A stretch of DNA of 55,841 bases, taken from the NCBI GenBank assembly GCA_021818445.1, contig JAKAEB010000021.1, positions 1 to 55,841 on the forward strand, given 5' to 3'. Each line of letters opens with the position of its first letter. Positions within the stretch are counted from its first letter, which is position 1. Below the pieces are notes generated by a model. The model was not told where the DNA came from. It saw only the letters and a program-made list of their open reading frames with translations, and searched no databases. Below, piece after piece: positions 28,628 to 36,659 of this stretch. Origin of the DNA: Planctomycetota bacterium (GTDB lineage: Bacteria; Planctomycetota; Phycisphaerae; WQYP01). A program made the translations under genes and the position numbers.

Positions 28628-29587
28628 TCAATAAGGGCTTTGGTCTACCATTTCCGAGAGCGTGGGATTGATGATATTGACCATTTTAAGCCCCTGCGAG
28701 CCGGTCGCACCGGGCGCATTGGGTGCGGCACCCGGCGTATTTCTGTTGATCGGTATGGTGGTGGCATGCCCATCAAAAAAGACTGCATTGGCATCATTCC
28801 CATGGCGGTATCGCAGGCCGCTGCCCACTCCGGATGGATAGTCCTCATTGGCCCGATCGCCTGCCTGCAGCCCGTCAGGTGGCACGAGATACTCTGGATA
28901 ATTTCTGTATTTATAGGCGGGACCCTCGTACCCATAAGAGCTGTTTTGCTGCCAGTCGAAGTTGTAACCACTTCGGCCGAGTTGATTCTGGTTGCCATCC
29001 CCTATGGCGACCGCTTCGGAAGGATCTGATATCTGTGAAATTTTCACCGTGGCGGTCTTGTTGGACGACTCGGTATACGATATGAAAAAGTTAGGATTGA
29101 CGGCATAGGATGAAGCGGCATCCAAGGAACTCGTTGGCTTAATGAGTTGCGCAGGACATTCAAAGAGCGTATTGTATTCTGGCACCCGGAAAGAGAATTG
29201 AGGCGTTGGATACCCTTGTTCACCGTTGTACCACGGCAGCCCCCAAGCTGGCGTGGGCGGGATGCCCTCTTTAAATGCAAACAACAGGGCATCCCAACTG
29301 TAAATCCCCCACAACGGACGGTATGAAAGATTCCATGTGGTTGAACCACCAAATGGAAGAGAATCCTGATAGGTCTGTGCATATTCGGTCGTCAATTGCC
29401 CCAGTGATCGCAATTTGGCGAGGCAGGCTACCGTCAGTGCGGATTGTTTGGCCTTGGCAAGTGCCGGAAGCAAAAGGGCAATCAGAATCGCAATGATGGA
29501 AATAACCACCAGCAATTCCACAAGCGTAAAACCGCGACCCGCCTTACGGCCGCTGCGATGATATATTGCATTTACTACGCCTGACAT
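28628..29587 (-). CDS. Pseudopilin-like protein with prepilin N-terminus (type II secretion G/DUF1559-like)
   Basis: From the ATG at 29587 (GGAG 8 nt upstream; the frame to 29647 is rejected) the product has 319 residues. The prepilin peptidase site is G19|F20 in RKAGRGFTLVELLVVISIIA, with Glu at +5 of the mature protein, followed by a ~20-residue apolar helix. The large C-terminal domain ends with LRYRHGNDANAVFFDGHATTI, the H..G.N..F.DGH motif of the planctomycete/verrucomicrobial pseudopilin families. These are abundant in the phylum; their role (surface fibres or secretion) is not settled. A distinctive promoter module lies ~240 bp upstream, giving a long leader. Confidence 0.85.
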   Translation of the reverse strand: MSGVVNAIYHRSGRKAGRGFTLVELLVVISIIAILIALLLPALAKAKQSALTVACLAKLRSLGQLTTEYAQTYQDSLPFGGSTTWNLSYRPLWGIYSWDALLFAFKEGIPPTPAWGLPWYNGEQGYPTPQFSFRVPEYNTLFECPAQLIKPTSSLDAASSYAVNPNFFISYTESSNKTATVKISQISDPSEAVAIGDGNQNQLGRSGYNFDWQQNSSYGYEGPAYKYRNYPEYLVPPDGLQAGDRANEDYPSGVGSGLRYRHGNDANAVFFDGHATTIPINRNTPGAAPNAPGATGSQGLKMVNIINPTLSEMVDQSPY

Positions 29588-29820
29588 AAACCCGTCTCCT
29601 GCAAAAAGGTGAGGTGCACAAAATTCCATCCAACGCCCGCGGTGCATTCCACGTTACACCACACGCAAAGCGGTTAAAGCTCGGCCACAGTACACTTCTG
29701 CACGATGCAGGGGCACCTGTATTTCACAACCCGTGCTGCGACCTTTTAATTCCCAATGGCCCGCCAGATGATTTACGAATGGCAGGCAGTAAATTTGAAC
29801 CCCGCCGCTCTATACCTCTT

Positions 29821-29884
29821 ATTCTATTAACTTGCGGAATGGTCACAATACTTTTTTTGAAAAATGTTTTTGCTTTTTTATAAC
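29821..29884 (-). promoter_or_regulatory. Promoter module, copy 1 (pseudopilin gene)
   Basis: On the minus strand a 42-bp block (29843-29884) begins GTTATAAAAAAGCAAA, continues with A/T runs and ends with TATTGTGA, giving a -35 box TTGTGA (29843-29848). A -10 box TAGAAT (29821-29826) follows at 16 nt. Copy 2 at 31381-31444 matches 37 of the 42 bases without gaps and has its -10 at the same 16-nt spacing. The predicted start is near 29814, leaving a ~226-nt leader. The AT-rich block could be an UP element or a regulator site. Confidence 0.65.
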
Positions 29885-30200
29885 CTGGCCGCCATCAGAT
29901 ATAGCCACAGGCACGCTCGTGATAGGTGCCGCTGTGCCAGCCATGGCAGCGGTTGAAGACACCCCCACGCCATGATGAAAGACATTTCACCATTTTTCAT
30001 TTTAACTGCCAGCTTAACTGGTGCACCTGATTGAAGGAATGCCGGCGAGGTGCGGCTTGGAAGCGTCCGGCGTAGAGTTAAAGCCTGTAGCCTTACGCAG
30101 AGCGCGGCAGCGTATCAGAACCGATTCCGTTGGCTTAATTTTTCAATGAGGGTGCATAGCAGCAATGACGGAAGCCAAATGGGAAATGTCATTCAATACG

Positions 30201-30237
30201 AAAAAAGGGCCGGGGAAGCCTCATATTTCCCCGGCCC
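30201..30237 (-). terminator. Rho-independent terminator of the PEP-CTERM gene
   Basis: A perfect 11-bp stem (GGGCCGGGGAA, 30207-30217, with TTCCCCGGCCC, 30227-30237) and 9-nt loop is followed on the minus strand by six T residues (30201-30206). It lies ~85 bp after the PEP-CTERM stop. Confidence 0.88.
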
Positions 30238-30319
30238 GGGTTTTAGTTCATTGGCGGCGGTCTGGATGACTGGGACGCCTGTCCCCATTTACAAACCGCG
30301 CCTTTATCGACGCGACACC

Positions 30320-31096
30320 TTAGGCCTTGCGGCGACGCAGCAGCAGCAAACCAGCGCCGGCGACGGCGAACATGGCAAGCGAAGCCGGTTCGGGCACGTC
30401 GGATAGGCTGGCAGCCGCCAACCCGAGTGCAACGTTGTCCCCGTTTTTGCCCCCGGCGACGTTCAGGGTAACCGTCAGGGTCTCGCCAGCGGTACCCGTA
30501 AAATCGATCGTATCGTAGTAAGCTTGGTAGAACGCCGAGCTCGAAGTGGAGCTTTTCCCGCGAACATTGTCAATGGAAGGGAGCTTACCAAGCGTGTAGA
30601 TGTCGTTGGCGAAGACAGTACCAACGCCCTTTGGAATGTAGATGGACGAATACACCGTCAACTGTTGCGCATTGCCATCCGCCGTGACGTTGAAGGTGAT
30701 GGTCGGGGGCGTGTACTGGGTGCCGGAACTTGCGGTTGGAGATTGAGCAAAATTGGTTTCATTGGTGGCGCTGGTCGGGCTAACGCCGTCGGTATAGGAA
30801 AATCCACCACCAAAGCCAACGCCTGGCTGCGTGCTATGGCCTCTGGGATCAACGACGATGTCGCTAATACCCGAACCACCCGCCTTGGAGTTGACCACGA
30901 TTCCATTGGTCCCATTACTGTTTACGGTCACCCAGTCCACATTGCCCAAGCTGGTGAGATTGTAGGCAGGTGACGATACCACCGGGCCTTCGCCTGCGCC
31001 CGCAATTGTGTCCGCGCGGGCCCCCGCGGTCATGCCACCCACGGCCACGATGGCCACGGCGGCCAACAAGGATTTAGATAAAACACCGTACTTCAT
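30320..31096 (-). CDS. PEP-CTERM sorting-domain protein
   Basis: The 258-residue protein has a signal peptide (residues 1-28, MKYGVLSKSLLAAVAIVAVGG to ARA|D), a Ser/Thr/Gly-rich beta-type body with few charges, and a C-terminal sorting tail VPEPASLAMFAVAGAGLLLLRRRKA. In the family, an exosortase recognises PEP and processes the tail during export; no exosortase gene is in the window. The body matches no enzyme family I recognise. The ATG at 31096 has GGAGG 8 nt upstream. The gene has its own terminator and an upstream copy of the duplicated promoter module, with a ~278-nt leader. Confidence 0.88.
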   Translation of the reverse strand: MKYGVLSKSLLAAVAIVAVGGMTAGARADTIAGAGEGPVVSSPAYNLTSLGNVDWVTVNSNGTNGIVVNSKAGGSGISDIVVDPRGHSTQPGVGFGGGFSYTDGVSPTSATNETNFAQSPTASSGTQYTPPTITFNVTADGNAQQLTVYSSIYIPKGVGTVFANDIYTLGKLPSIDNVRGKSSTSSSAFYQAYYDTIDFTGTAGETLTVTLNVAGGKNGDNVALGLAAASLSDVPEPASLAMFAVAGAGLLLLRRRKA

Positions 31097-31380
31097 AAGA
31101 AGTCCTCCAAAATGTGCGAGTCAAGTTTCAAAGCCTGTTAAAAAGGCCCGTGACTCACTCCCCTGAAAAATTTCAGATTGCGCAGCGACGCAAGCACATT
31201 GCCTGGCCTTTACACTGCTAACAACCCAAGAAACTCGAAATATTTATCTCCACCGGTGCGAATCCAATCTATCCCTCTTCAGCCGCTTCCTCTCCAGCCA
31301 AGCCGGAGTTCAGCCCGCACGCCGATCAAATTTATGGCTTTTGGCCATCGGCCAAGTCAATTGAGACACCACACGCTTAA

Positions 31381-31444
31381 AGTGTACAACATCAAGTGAC
31401 TATCACAATAGTTATTTTCAAAAATCTCTTTGCTTTTTTATAAC
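31381..31444 (-). promoter_or_regulatory. Promoter module, copy 2 (PEP-CTERM gene; between it and the XylR-type regulator)
   Basis: On the minus strand the block 31403-31444 shares 37 of 42 bases with copy 1, gives -35 TTGTGA (31403-31408) and -10 TACACT (31381-31386) at 16 nt, with a start near 31374. The same DNA read on the plus strand has TTTTCA (31415-31420) and TATAAC (31439-31444) 18 nt apart, pointing to the regulator gene at 31551, so this copy could serve both directions. Confidence 0.6.
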
Positions 31445-31550
31445 TTGTCAGTTAGCATAACCGACGTTAATAGGTCCGGAAAAATCCCAATTTGGGGGGC
31501 TAAATCGGACTTAACCTTATCAGCGACACCATACGGGGGCCTTAATACCT

Positions 31551-32726
31551 ATGAAGAAAAAAGATTGGATTGTATTTATCGGAGATCTTTCCATCTCGTA
31601 CAGCCGCGGAATTTTGCGTGGCATAGCCCAGGCTATTGAGTCGCAACCATCGCTGCAGCGCTATGCCGTCTACCATGTGGATGTTCGAGAGCTGTCCCAA
31701 CTTGAAACCAGTGATGTTGCCGGTGCATTAATCGGCGGTCTTAGTGATCGTCCCGAGATTATTGACACTTTGGCCAAGTGGAATATCCCAAAGGTGGATG
31801 TTGGCGGCGATCAGGCCGTGCCGTGGCTGAATTGGTGTGTGCGCGTTGACGACCATGCCATTGGGCAGGCGGCCGCCGCATATCTGCTGGAGCGGGGCTT
31901 TCGTCGTTTCGCCTTCGTGGGGCACGAGCGGCACCTCGCGATGGCGCGTCGAGAGCAAAGTTTCATCTCGGCATTGGGGGCAAGCAACCAATCGGTAGAG
32001 TGTTTTCATGGATCGACCGAGCGTGTGGGACGGCGGTGGTGGCCACCGGGTATGTATAAATGGATCAAGCGAGTCGAAAAACCGGCGGCCGTGTTTTGCT
32101 GCAACGACCTGCGGGCAAGCGCACTGCTGGTGGCCTGCCGCCGCGCTGGCATTCGCGTTCCGGAAGATATTGCGGTGCTGGGCGTTGATGATGACGACGT
32201 GTTTGCCACCTTGCAGGGGCGGCCCATTTCCACCGTACCGGTTCCCACGCAGACTATTGCGGCGCATGCTATGGATATGCTGGTGACGCTGATCGAAGGC
32301 AAAAAGCCCGCACGAAAGCTGGTACAGGTTGCGCCCCAACCCATCATTACGCGGGCATCCACCGACGTAATGGCCGTGAGCGACGAACTGGTGCGGGACG
32401 GTCTTGCGTATATACGGGCGAATTTTGAACGCGGCGTGAACATCAAACGGATGGTTAACGACTTGGCGGTATCACGGCCGACCTTGGACAAACGCTTTTT
32501 GGAGGCGTTGGGACGCACACCGGCGGGCGAGGTGCGGCGGTTGCAATTGGAGAAAACCAAATCATTGCTCTCTACGACGGAGTTGTCCATGCCGAAGGTG
32601 GCCATGCGGGGAGGTTTTTCATCAGCGCAACAGTTGAGCGTGTCGTTTCGACGTATGGTGGGAATGACTCCGATGCAATATCGCAAGGCCTATTCTGTGA
32701 GGCGGCAGCATGAAACGGCGATGTAG
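31551..32726 (+). CDS. XylR-type transcriptional regulator (LacI-like sensor fused to AraC HTH)
   Basis: The 391-residue protein has an N-terminal periplasmic-binding-protein fold (about 1-270): IVFIGDLSISYSRGILRGIA, then FVGHERHLAMARREQSF and DIAVLGVDDDDVFATL, as in LacI-type effector domains. A C-terminal AraC helix-turn-helix pair follows (about 280-385: MVNDLAVSRPTLDKRFLEAL and MPKVAMRGGFSSAQQLSVSF). This fusion is the XylR type, which senses a sugar and activates catabolic operons. It is divergent from the PEP-CTERM gene, with the second promoter module between them, and close to the GH36/sulfatase pair. The ligand is unknown. Confidence 0.9.
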   Translation: MKKKDWIVFIGDLSISYSRGILRGIAQAIESQPSLQRYAVYHVDVRELSQLETSDVAGALIGGLSDRPEIIDTLAKWNIPKVDVGGDQAVPWLNWCVRVDDHAIGQAAAAYLLERGFRRFAFVGHERHLAMARREQSFISALGASNQSVECFHGSTERVGRRWWPPGMYKWIKRVEKPAAVFCCNDLRASALLVACRRAGIRVPEDIAVLGVDDDDVFATLQGRPISTVPVPTQTIAAHAMDMLVTLIEGKKPARKLVQVAPQPIITRASTDVMAVSDELVRDGLAYIRANFERGVNIKRMVNDLAVSRPTLDKRFLEALGRTPAGEVRRLQLEKTKSLLSTTELSMPKVAMRGGFSSAQQLSVSFRRMVGMTPMQYRKAYSVRRQHETAM

Positions 32727-32765
32727 TGGCTACGACCGCTGCGCTGAAAAATCAGCGTGTTTAGG

Positions 32766-32902
32766 GTGAATTCGGGATAAGGAATTCCGTAGCTTTGCTT
32801 ATTTAAGTTGTTCCATTCATCGTGGCACAGACATTCCTGTCTGTGGCGTTGTATTCCGAGCTAAATCACAGGCAAGAATGTTTGTGTCACCTTGGTTAGC
32901 GT
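32766..32902. repeat. Partial copy of the element end plus hairpin repeats
   Basis: GTGAATTCGGGATAAGGAAT at 32766-32785 repeats the left end of the 286-bp element, although the full copy B starts only at 32901. Between them lie a perfect hairpin CACAGACA-TTCC-TGTCTGTG and a second imperfect one (CACAGGCA...TGTTTGTG), resembling dispersed hairpin repeats of other bacteria. Confidence 0.55.
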
Positions 32903-33192
32903 GAATTCGGGATAAGAACTCACGCCTTTAATTGGCTGCCAGCGATTTTCCCGCAACTGTATGATGAATCGTAGAAAATAAAGCGCGTAGTTTCGAGGCA
33001 GGACGCGCAATGCCGAAGTGTTTTTGACGCGCGTGCACCATGCACGCGGCTAAATGGGGTGGCGGGTGTGAAACGGCTGGCAGGGTGTCCGCATCGCCAA
33101 TGGTACCGCAGCCACCAAGGCATTGGCTGCGACGAAAAATGTGATGCTTCAAAAAAACACAAATGACACCATCCCTTATCCCGAACTCGCGT
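32901..33192. repeat. 286-bp element with terminal inverted repeats, copy B
   Basis: This is the second copy of the element at 24224-24509, same orientation and length (32903-33188). Its ends are GAATTCGGGATAAG and, on the other strand, GAGTTCGGGATAAGGGAT. GCGT flanks both sides, but the right-hand GCG may belong to the terminal repeat, so a target duplication is uncertain. It lies between the convergent XylR-type and ROK genes. The 150 bp to the ROK stop hold no supported gene. Confidence 0.8.
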
Positions 33193-33342
33193 TATTTGAA
33201 AGGGGGTTCGATTTTCGCTTACTAAATTTTGCGGCCATGAGAATGAGCTGGAAAGCGATGAACCTCCGCACCGACAACCATCTTTATCACCGCAATAAGC
33301 TGCGGCGATACCGGAGTAACTGGAGGCGGGTGCATGATGCCT

Positions 33343-34533
33343 TTAGCGCCAGTTCATGGTGGGGCCTAAGGAATTTTTCAGGCCACGCAAGGCTGCAGCC
33401 ACGCCGCCCTGAACTTTATCACCCGCACTGCGGATGATGCGGCAGCGATTGACCAAGGGGCGAACCGATCTTTGACGTACTTGATTGATGAGGTCGTCAA
33501 AGGCACCGGGTAAAAAATCAAACATGCGCGATGCCACCAGCACCAATTCGGGATTAAACGTGTTGACCGCACTGGCAACGCCGATGGCCAGATAGGCGAG
33601 TGTCTCATTGATATCTTGACGGATATCGATTTGCCCTGCGGAGACCATATCCGCCATTTCTTCAACTTCAATCCTGCGTCCCAGACGTTCGCCCACGCGC
33701 CGGGCGAGGCTTTGGTCCGTAGCCATGGTTTCAATGCAGCCGCGATTACCGCAGCCGCACTGGGCACCGTTGAGATCGACGGGGATGTGCCCCATTTCTC
33801 CGGCCATGCCATCGTGGCCTTCCAGCAACTGCCCGGCAACGACCGCAGAGCAGGCATACCCTTCCATCACGCTGATAAGTACTAAATGCTCCAATTTTTT
33901 GGCCAGTCCATAGGACTGCTCAGCAAGGCAACTGGCAAGTGTTTCATGCAGGACGTAGGCTTTAATGCCGGTTTCGGTTTCCAGGTCAACGCCTACACAT
34001 TGGCCGTCAAGGCAGTGCATGTTGGGCGAAAGCAAAACGCGTCCATCGCTTTTATCGATCATGCCGGGCACACTTACACCCATGGCCAGCGTCTTTGGGC
34101 CATCGGCGGTAAGTTTACGAACGGCTTTGGTCAGATCGCGGAGAAGCGAGCGGTAGTCGGCCGGCGTTTTAATTGTAATGATATTTTCATGGTTATAGCC
34201 GCCATCAAGCCCGGCCGGTGTGACGCGGCAATAGCGGTAATCAATGGCGATGCCAATGACCTGAGAGCTGACTTTCGCCACGCGGAACATACGCCCGGGT
34301 CGGCCGGCACCATCGGGTGAGGAGAGGCCAACTTCATCCAGCAAGCCCAATTGGCGCAATCGACGGACGGCTTTGGCCATGGTTGGGGCACTGCCACCGG
34401 TGACGCGGCTAAGTTGGGCCCGGGATGAGAGCCCCATTTCTTCAATCGCTTCAAAAACCGATCGGTCATTGAGCTGTCTGATCAAACGCGGTTTACCGCT
34501 TCTCAAGGGCGTTTCTCCGTTATGATCGGGCAT
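33343..34533 (-). CDS. ROK-family transcriptional regulator
   Basis: The 396-residue protein has an N-terminal winged helix (about 20-75: SSRAQLSRVTGGSAPTMAKA, then VRRLRQLGLLDEVG) and a ROK domain. The ROK zinc site is CGCGNRGCIETMATD near residue 257, preceded by GEMGHIPVDLNG. It has NagC/Mlc/XylR-type architecture, normally a repressor that responds to a sugar or sugar phosphate. It is convergent with the XylR-type gene. Whether it controls the sulfatase/GH36 genes cannot be told. The ATG start at 34533 opens a Lys/Arg-containing leader before the HTH. Confidence 0.92.
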   Translation of the reverse strand: MPDHNGETPLRSGKPRLIRQLNDRSVFEAIEEMGLSSRAQLSRVTGGSAPTMAKAVRRLRQLGLLDEVGLSSPDGAGRPGRMFRVAKVSSQVIGIAIDYRYCRVTPAGLDGGYNHENIITIKTPADYRSLLRDLTKAVRKLTADGPKTLAMGVSVPGMIDKSDGRVLLSPNMHCLDGQCVGVDLETETGIKAYVLHETLASCLAEQSYGLAKKLEHLVLISVMEGYACSAVVAGQLLEGHDGMAGEMGHIPVDLNGAQCGCGNRGCIETMATDQSLARRVGERLGRRIEVEEMADMVSAGQIDIRQDINETLAYLAIGVASAVNTFNPELVLVASRMFDFLPGAFDDLINQVRQRSVRPLVNRCRIIRSAGDKVQGGVAAALRGLKNSLGPTMNWR

Positions 34534-34703
34534 CGACGGAATGCCGGTTCAGACGGAATTAGAAATGATTTAGGAATTATTTGCAATTGTGCTGGCCCGG
34601 CGGCAATTGGCGGCGGCCGTCAGTCACCATGCGCGTGCGCGACCCAATGGCCGCGCTTCACGATTGCGGCGGTTATCCGGATTGGCACCCCAGCCATGCC
34701 CGA

Positions 34704-35843
34704 TCAGCCGAGATGTTTTGCCAGTTGCTGATGCGCAGCCGCCACACCCGCACCGAAGGAAAATTGATGGCCCTGCTGCCGCAATACCATTTCCAGAGCG
34801 CTGACCACCCCGAGTGTATCGAATGCGTCCACATACCCCATATGGCTGACGCGGAAGATTTTGCCCTCCATCGAGCCTTGTCCGGACGCGAGATGCATAC
34901 CAAACTTTTTACGCATGGCACTGCGGAAGGCTTTGTCATCAAAGCCTTCCGGATACACGATACCCGTTACGGAATCAACCGGGCTGGACGAAAATACCTT
35001 CAGGCCCATGGCTACTGCGGCATGCCGCACGGCCGACGCATAGGCATGGGTGCTTTTGAATACGTTTTCAAGTCCCTGGCCGAGAATCATTTTCAGCGCG
35101 ACATTTAAGCCCCGTACCAGCGATACGGCCGGGGTCCACGGCACGTCATTATCCGCTAAGCTTTTGAGATAGTGCGCGAGGCTTAAATAAAGATTCGGCT
35201 GCGATACGGTTTCAACTTTTTTGCGGGCCTTTTCCGAAACACTTAAGAATGCGAGGCCGGGTGGCAGCATCAGCGCCTTCTGCGAGCCGGTAACAAGAAT
35301 ATCCACACCCCAGTCGTCGGCCTTTACTTCAATGGCCCCAACAGAGGTAATGCCGTCAACAATCAGAATGGCGGGCGTCTTACGGACATGGGCGGCAATG
35401 GCCTGCAAATCCTGTACGGTGCAGGTGCTTGTTTCGCTGTGGCAAAGCGTGACGGCATCGAACGTATCGGCCGCCAAGGCCTCGGCTACGCGCTCGGGCG
35501 ACACGGCATGGCCATAATCGGCTTTAAGTTCTGTAATCGGGCATTTATTGCGTTTGGCGATGGTGACCCAGCGTTCGGCAAATTTACCATTGGAAAGGGC
35601 CAGAACTTTTCCGCCGGCGGGAATGGTATTAATCATGGCGCATTCGTAGGCGGCGGTACCACTGCCGGCCAGCGTGATGACGGGGTTGGCGGTCTGGAAA
35701 AGCTGCTGAAGTTGCCGGGTGCATTCCGCAAAGAGAGTGCGATACTCTGCCGTGCGATGGTGAAACATCGGCTTGGCCATTTCAAGTAAAACTTCTTCAG
35801 GCACGCTGGTGGGACCGGGGGTGAACAGACGGGTACGATTCAT
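34704..35843 (-). CDS. Class V aminotransferase (serine/alanine-glyoxylate type)
   Basis: From the ATG at 35843 (GAGGA 6 nt upstream) the protein has 379 residues and begins with the family opening MNRTRLFTPGPTSVPEEVL. Key parts are GSGTAAYECAM (PLP phosphate region), CHSETSTC, LIVDGITSVGA and the PLP-lysine K189 in GSQKALMLPPGLAF. The family includes alanine-glyoxylate, serine-pyruvate and serine-glyoxylate aminotransferases; the amino donor cannot be fixed from sequence. The longer frame to 35942 is rejected because the added residues are unlike the family and lack a ribosome site. The NifU-like gene upstream (stop at 35959) may be co-transcribed. Confidence 0.9.
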   Translation of the reverse strand: MNRTRLFTPGPTSVPEEVLLEMAKPMFHHRTAEYRTLFAECTRQLQQLFQTANPVITLAGSGTAAYECAMINTIPAGGKVLALSNGKFAERWVTIAKRNKCPITELKADYGHAVSPERVAEALAADTFDAVTLCHSETSTCTVQDLQAIAAHVRKTPAILIVDGITSVGAIEVKADDWGVDILVTGSQKALMLPPGLAFLSVSEKARKKVETVSQPNLYLSLAHYLKSLADNDVPWTPAVSLVRGLNVALKMILGQGLENVFKSTHAYASAVRHAAVAMGLKVFSSSPVDSVTGIVYPEGFDDKAFRSAMRKKFGMHLASGQGSMEGKIFRVSHMGYVDAFDTLGVVSALEMVLRQQGHQFSFGAGVAAAHQQLAKHLG

Positions 35844-35958
35844 TAATATTCCTCTATTTATGGCACACTGCGGTGCGATGTTTAACTCACCATCGACCGC
35901 AAAACTATAAGCGAATGCGGGACGATTGAAAAAGCCGGACAAGGAGCCTGGCAGCGGT

Positions 35959-36222
35959 TTAATCGTCTGCGGCCGCTACGCCGGTGATTTCAGGGACTTT
36001 ATCGCGAAGGCTTTTTTCGATGCCCAATTTAAGAGTCGCCTGCGAGCTTGGGCATCCGATGCAGGCACCCATCAGGCGAATGACCGCAACATGGCTGTCG
36101 GTTATTTCAACAAGTTCAAGGTCGCCACCGTCCCACTGGATCAGGGGTCGTAGTTCGTCGAGGGCGCTCCGCACGCGGCTTTCCAGAGTGGAGAGGTCAG
36201 ATTGGGGCTGCACACTGTTCAT
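35959..36222 (-). CDS. NifU C-terminal-type Fe-S scaffold protein
   Basis: The 87-residue protein is a stand-alone NifU C-terminal domain: VRSALDELRPLIQWDGGDLELVEI, then the cluster-binding C54-x-x-C57 in MGACIGCPSSQATLKLGIE. Such Nfu-type proteins hold a [4Fe-4S] cluster between subunits and pass it to target enzymes. There is no Shine-Dalgarno site before the ATG at 36222; a promoter fits with its start on the ATG itself, so the mRNA may be leaderless. The next gene on the strand is the class V aminotransferase. Confidence 0.92.
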   Translation of the reverse strand: MNSVQPQSDLSTLESRVRSALDELRPLIQWDGGDLELVEITDSHVAVIRLMGACIGCPSSQATLKLGIEKSLRDKVPEITGVAAADD

Positions 36223-36228
36223 ACATAA

Positions 36229-36256
36229 AGTATAGTGCCGACTGGGATGGTATCAA
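36229..36256 (-). promoter_or_regulatory. Promoter of the NifU-like gene, predicted leaderless
   Basis: TTGATA (36251-36256) and TATACT (36229-36234) are separated by 16 nt on the minus strand. Only six bases (TTATGT) lie between the -10 box and the ATG, so transcription would begin at or within a base of the start codon. Confidence 0.55.
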
Positions 36257-36545
36257 ATGGCATCGGCCACACCACCGGGGACGGACCGAGTTTGGCAGAC
36301 GGGCACGAAACATTGGCAGGTCGCAGGTGGGTACTACCTTCCTCGGTAGCGGTCAAGCACTTAACGGCCGACAGCAGTACGGCGTGGTGAGTTTTCCGGG
36401 CTGCCATTGAAATGGCCGAAAATTAGACAATATGCGGCGTTTCCCAACATGCTTCCGCGATCGCAAGCGGTTTAGGAGACCCGCGATCCCAAGGGCACCT
36501 GGAAAAAATGGCCACACCGAAGCGCCAGATGGGGGATACGACTAC

Positions 36546-36575
36546 TTGGACGGATTCACCCGGGAGTGGTATATT
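36546..36575 (+). promoter_or_regulatory. Promoter of tRNA-Thr
   Basis: TTGGAC (36546-36551) and TATATT (36570-36575) with 18-nt spacing lie 11 nt before the tRNA. The -35 box and spacing are the same as those of the rpmI promoter. Confidence 0.55.
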
Positions 36576-36586
36576 TTGATATCTTC

Positions 36587-36659
36587 GCCGCCGTAGCTCA
36601 GTTGGTAGAGCGACGCTTTCGTAAAGCGTAGGTCTTGGGTTCAAGTCCCAACGGTGGCT
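36587..36659 (+). tRNA. tRNA-Thr (anticodon CGT)
   Basis: The acceptor GCCGCCG (36587-36593) pairs with CGGTGGC (36652-36658) with one G-U. The anticodon arm ACGCT-TTCGTAA-AGCGT places CGT at 36620-36622. The D-arm AGCTCAGTTGGTAGAGC and T-arm TTGGGTTCAAGTCCCAA are canonical. The discriminator is T, and CCA is not encoded. Confidence 0.96.
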
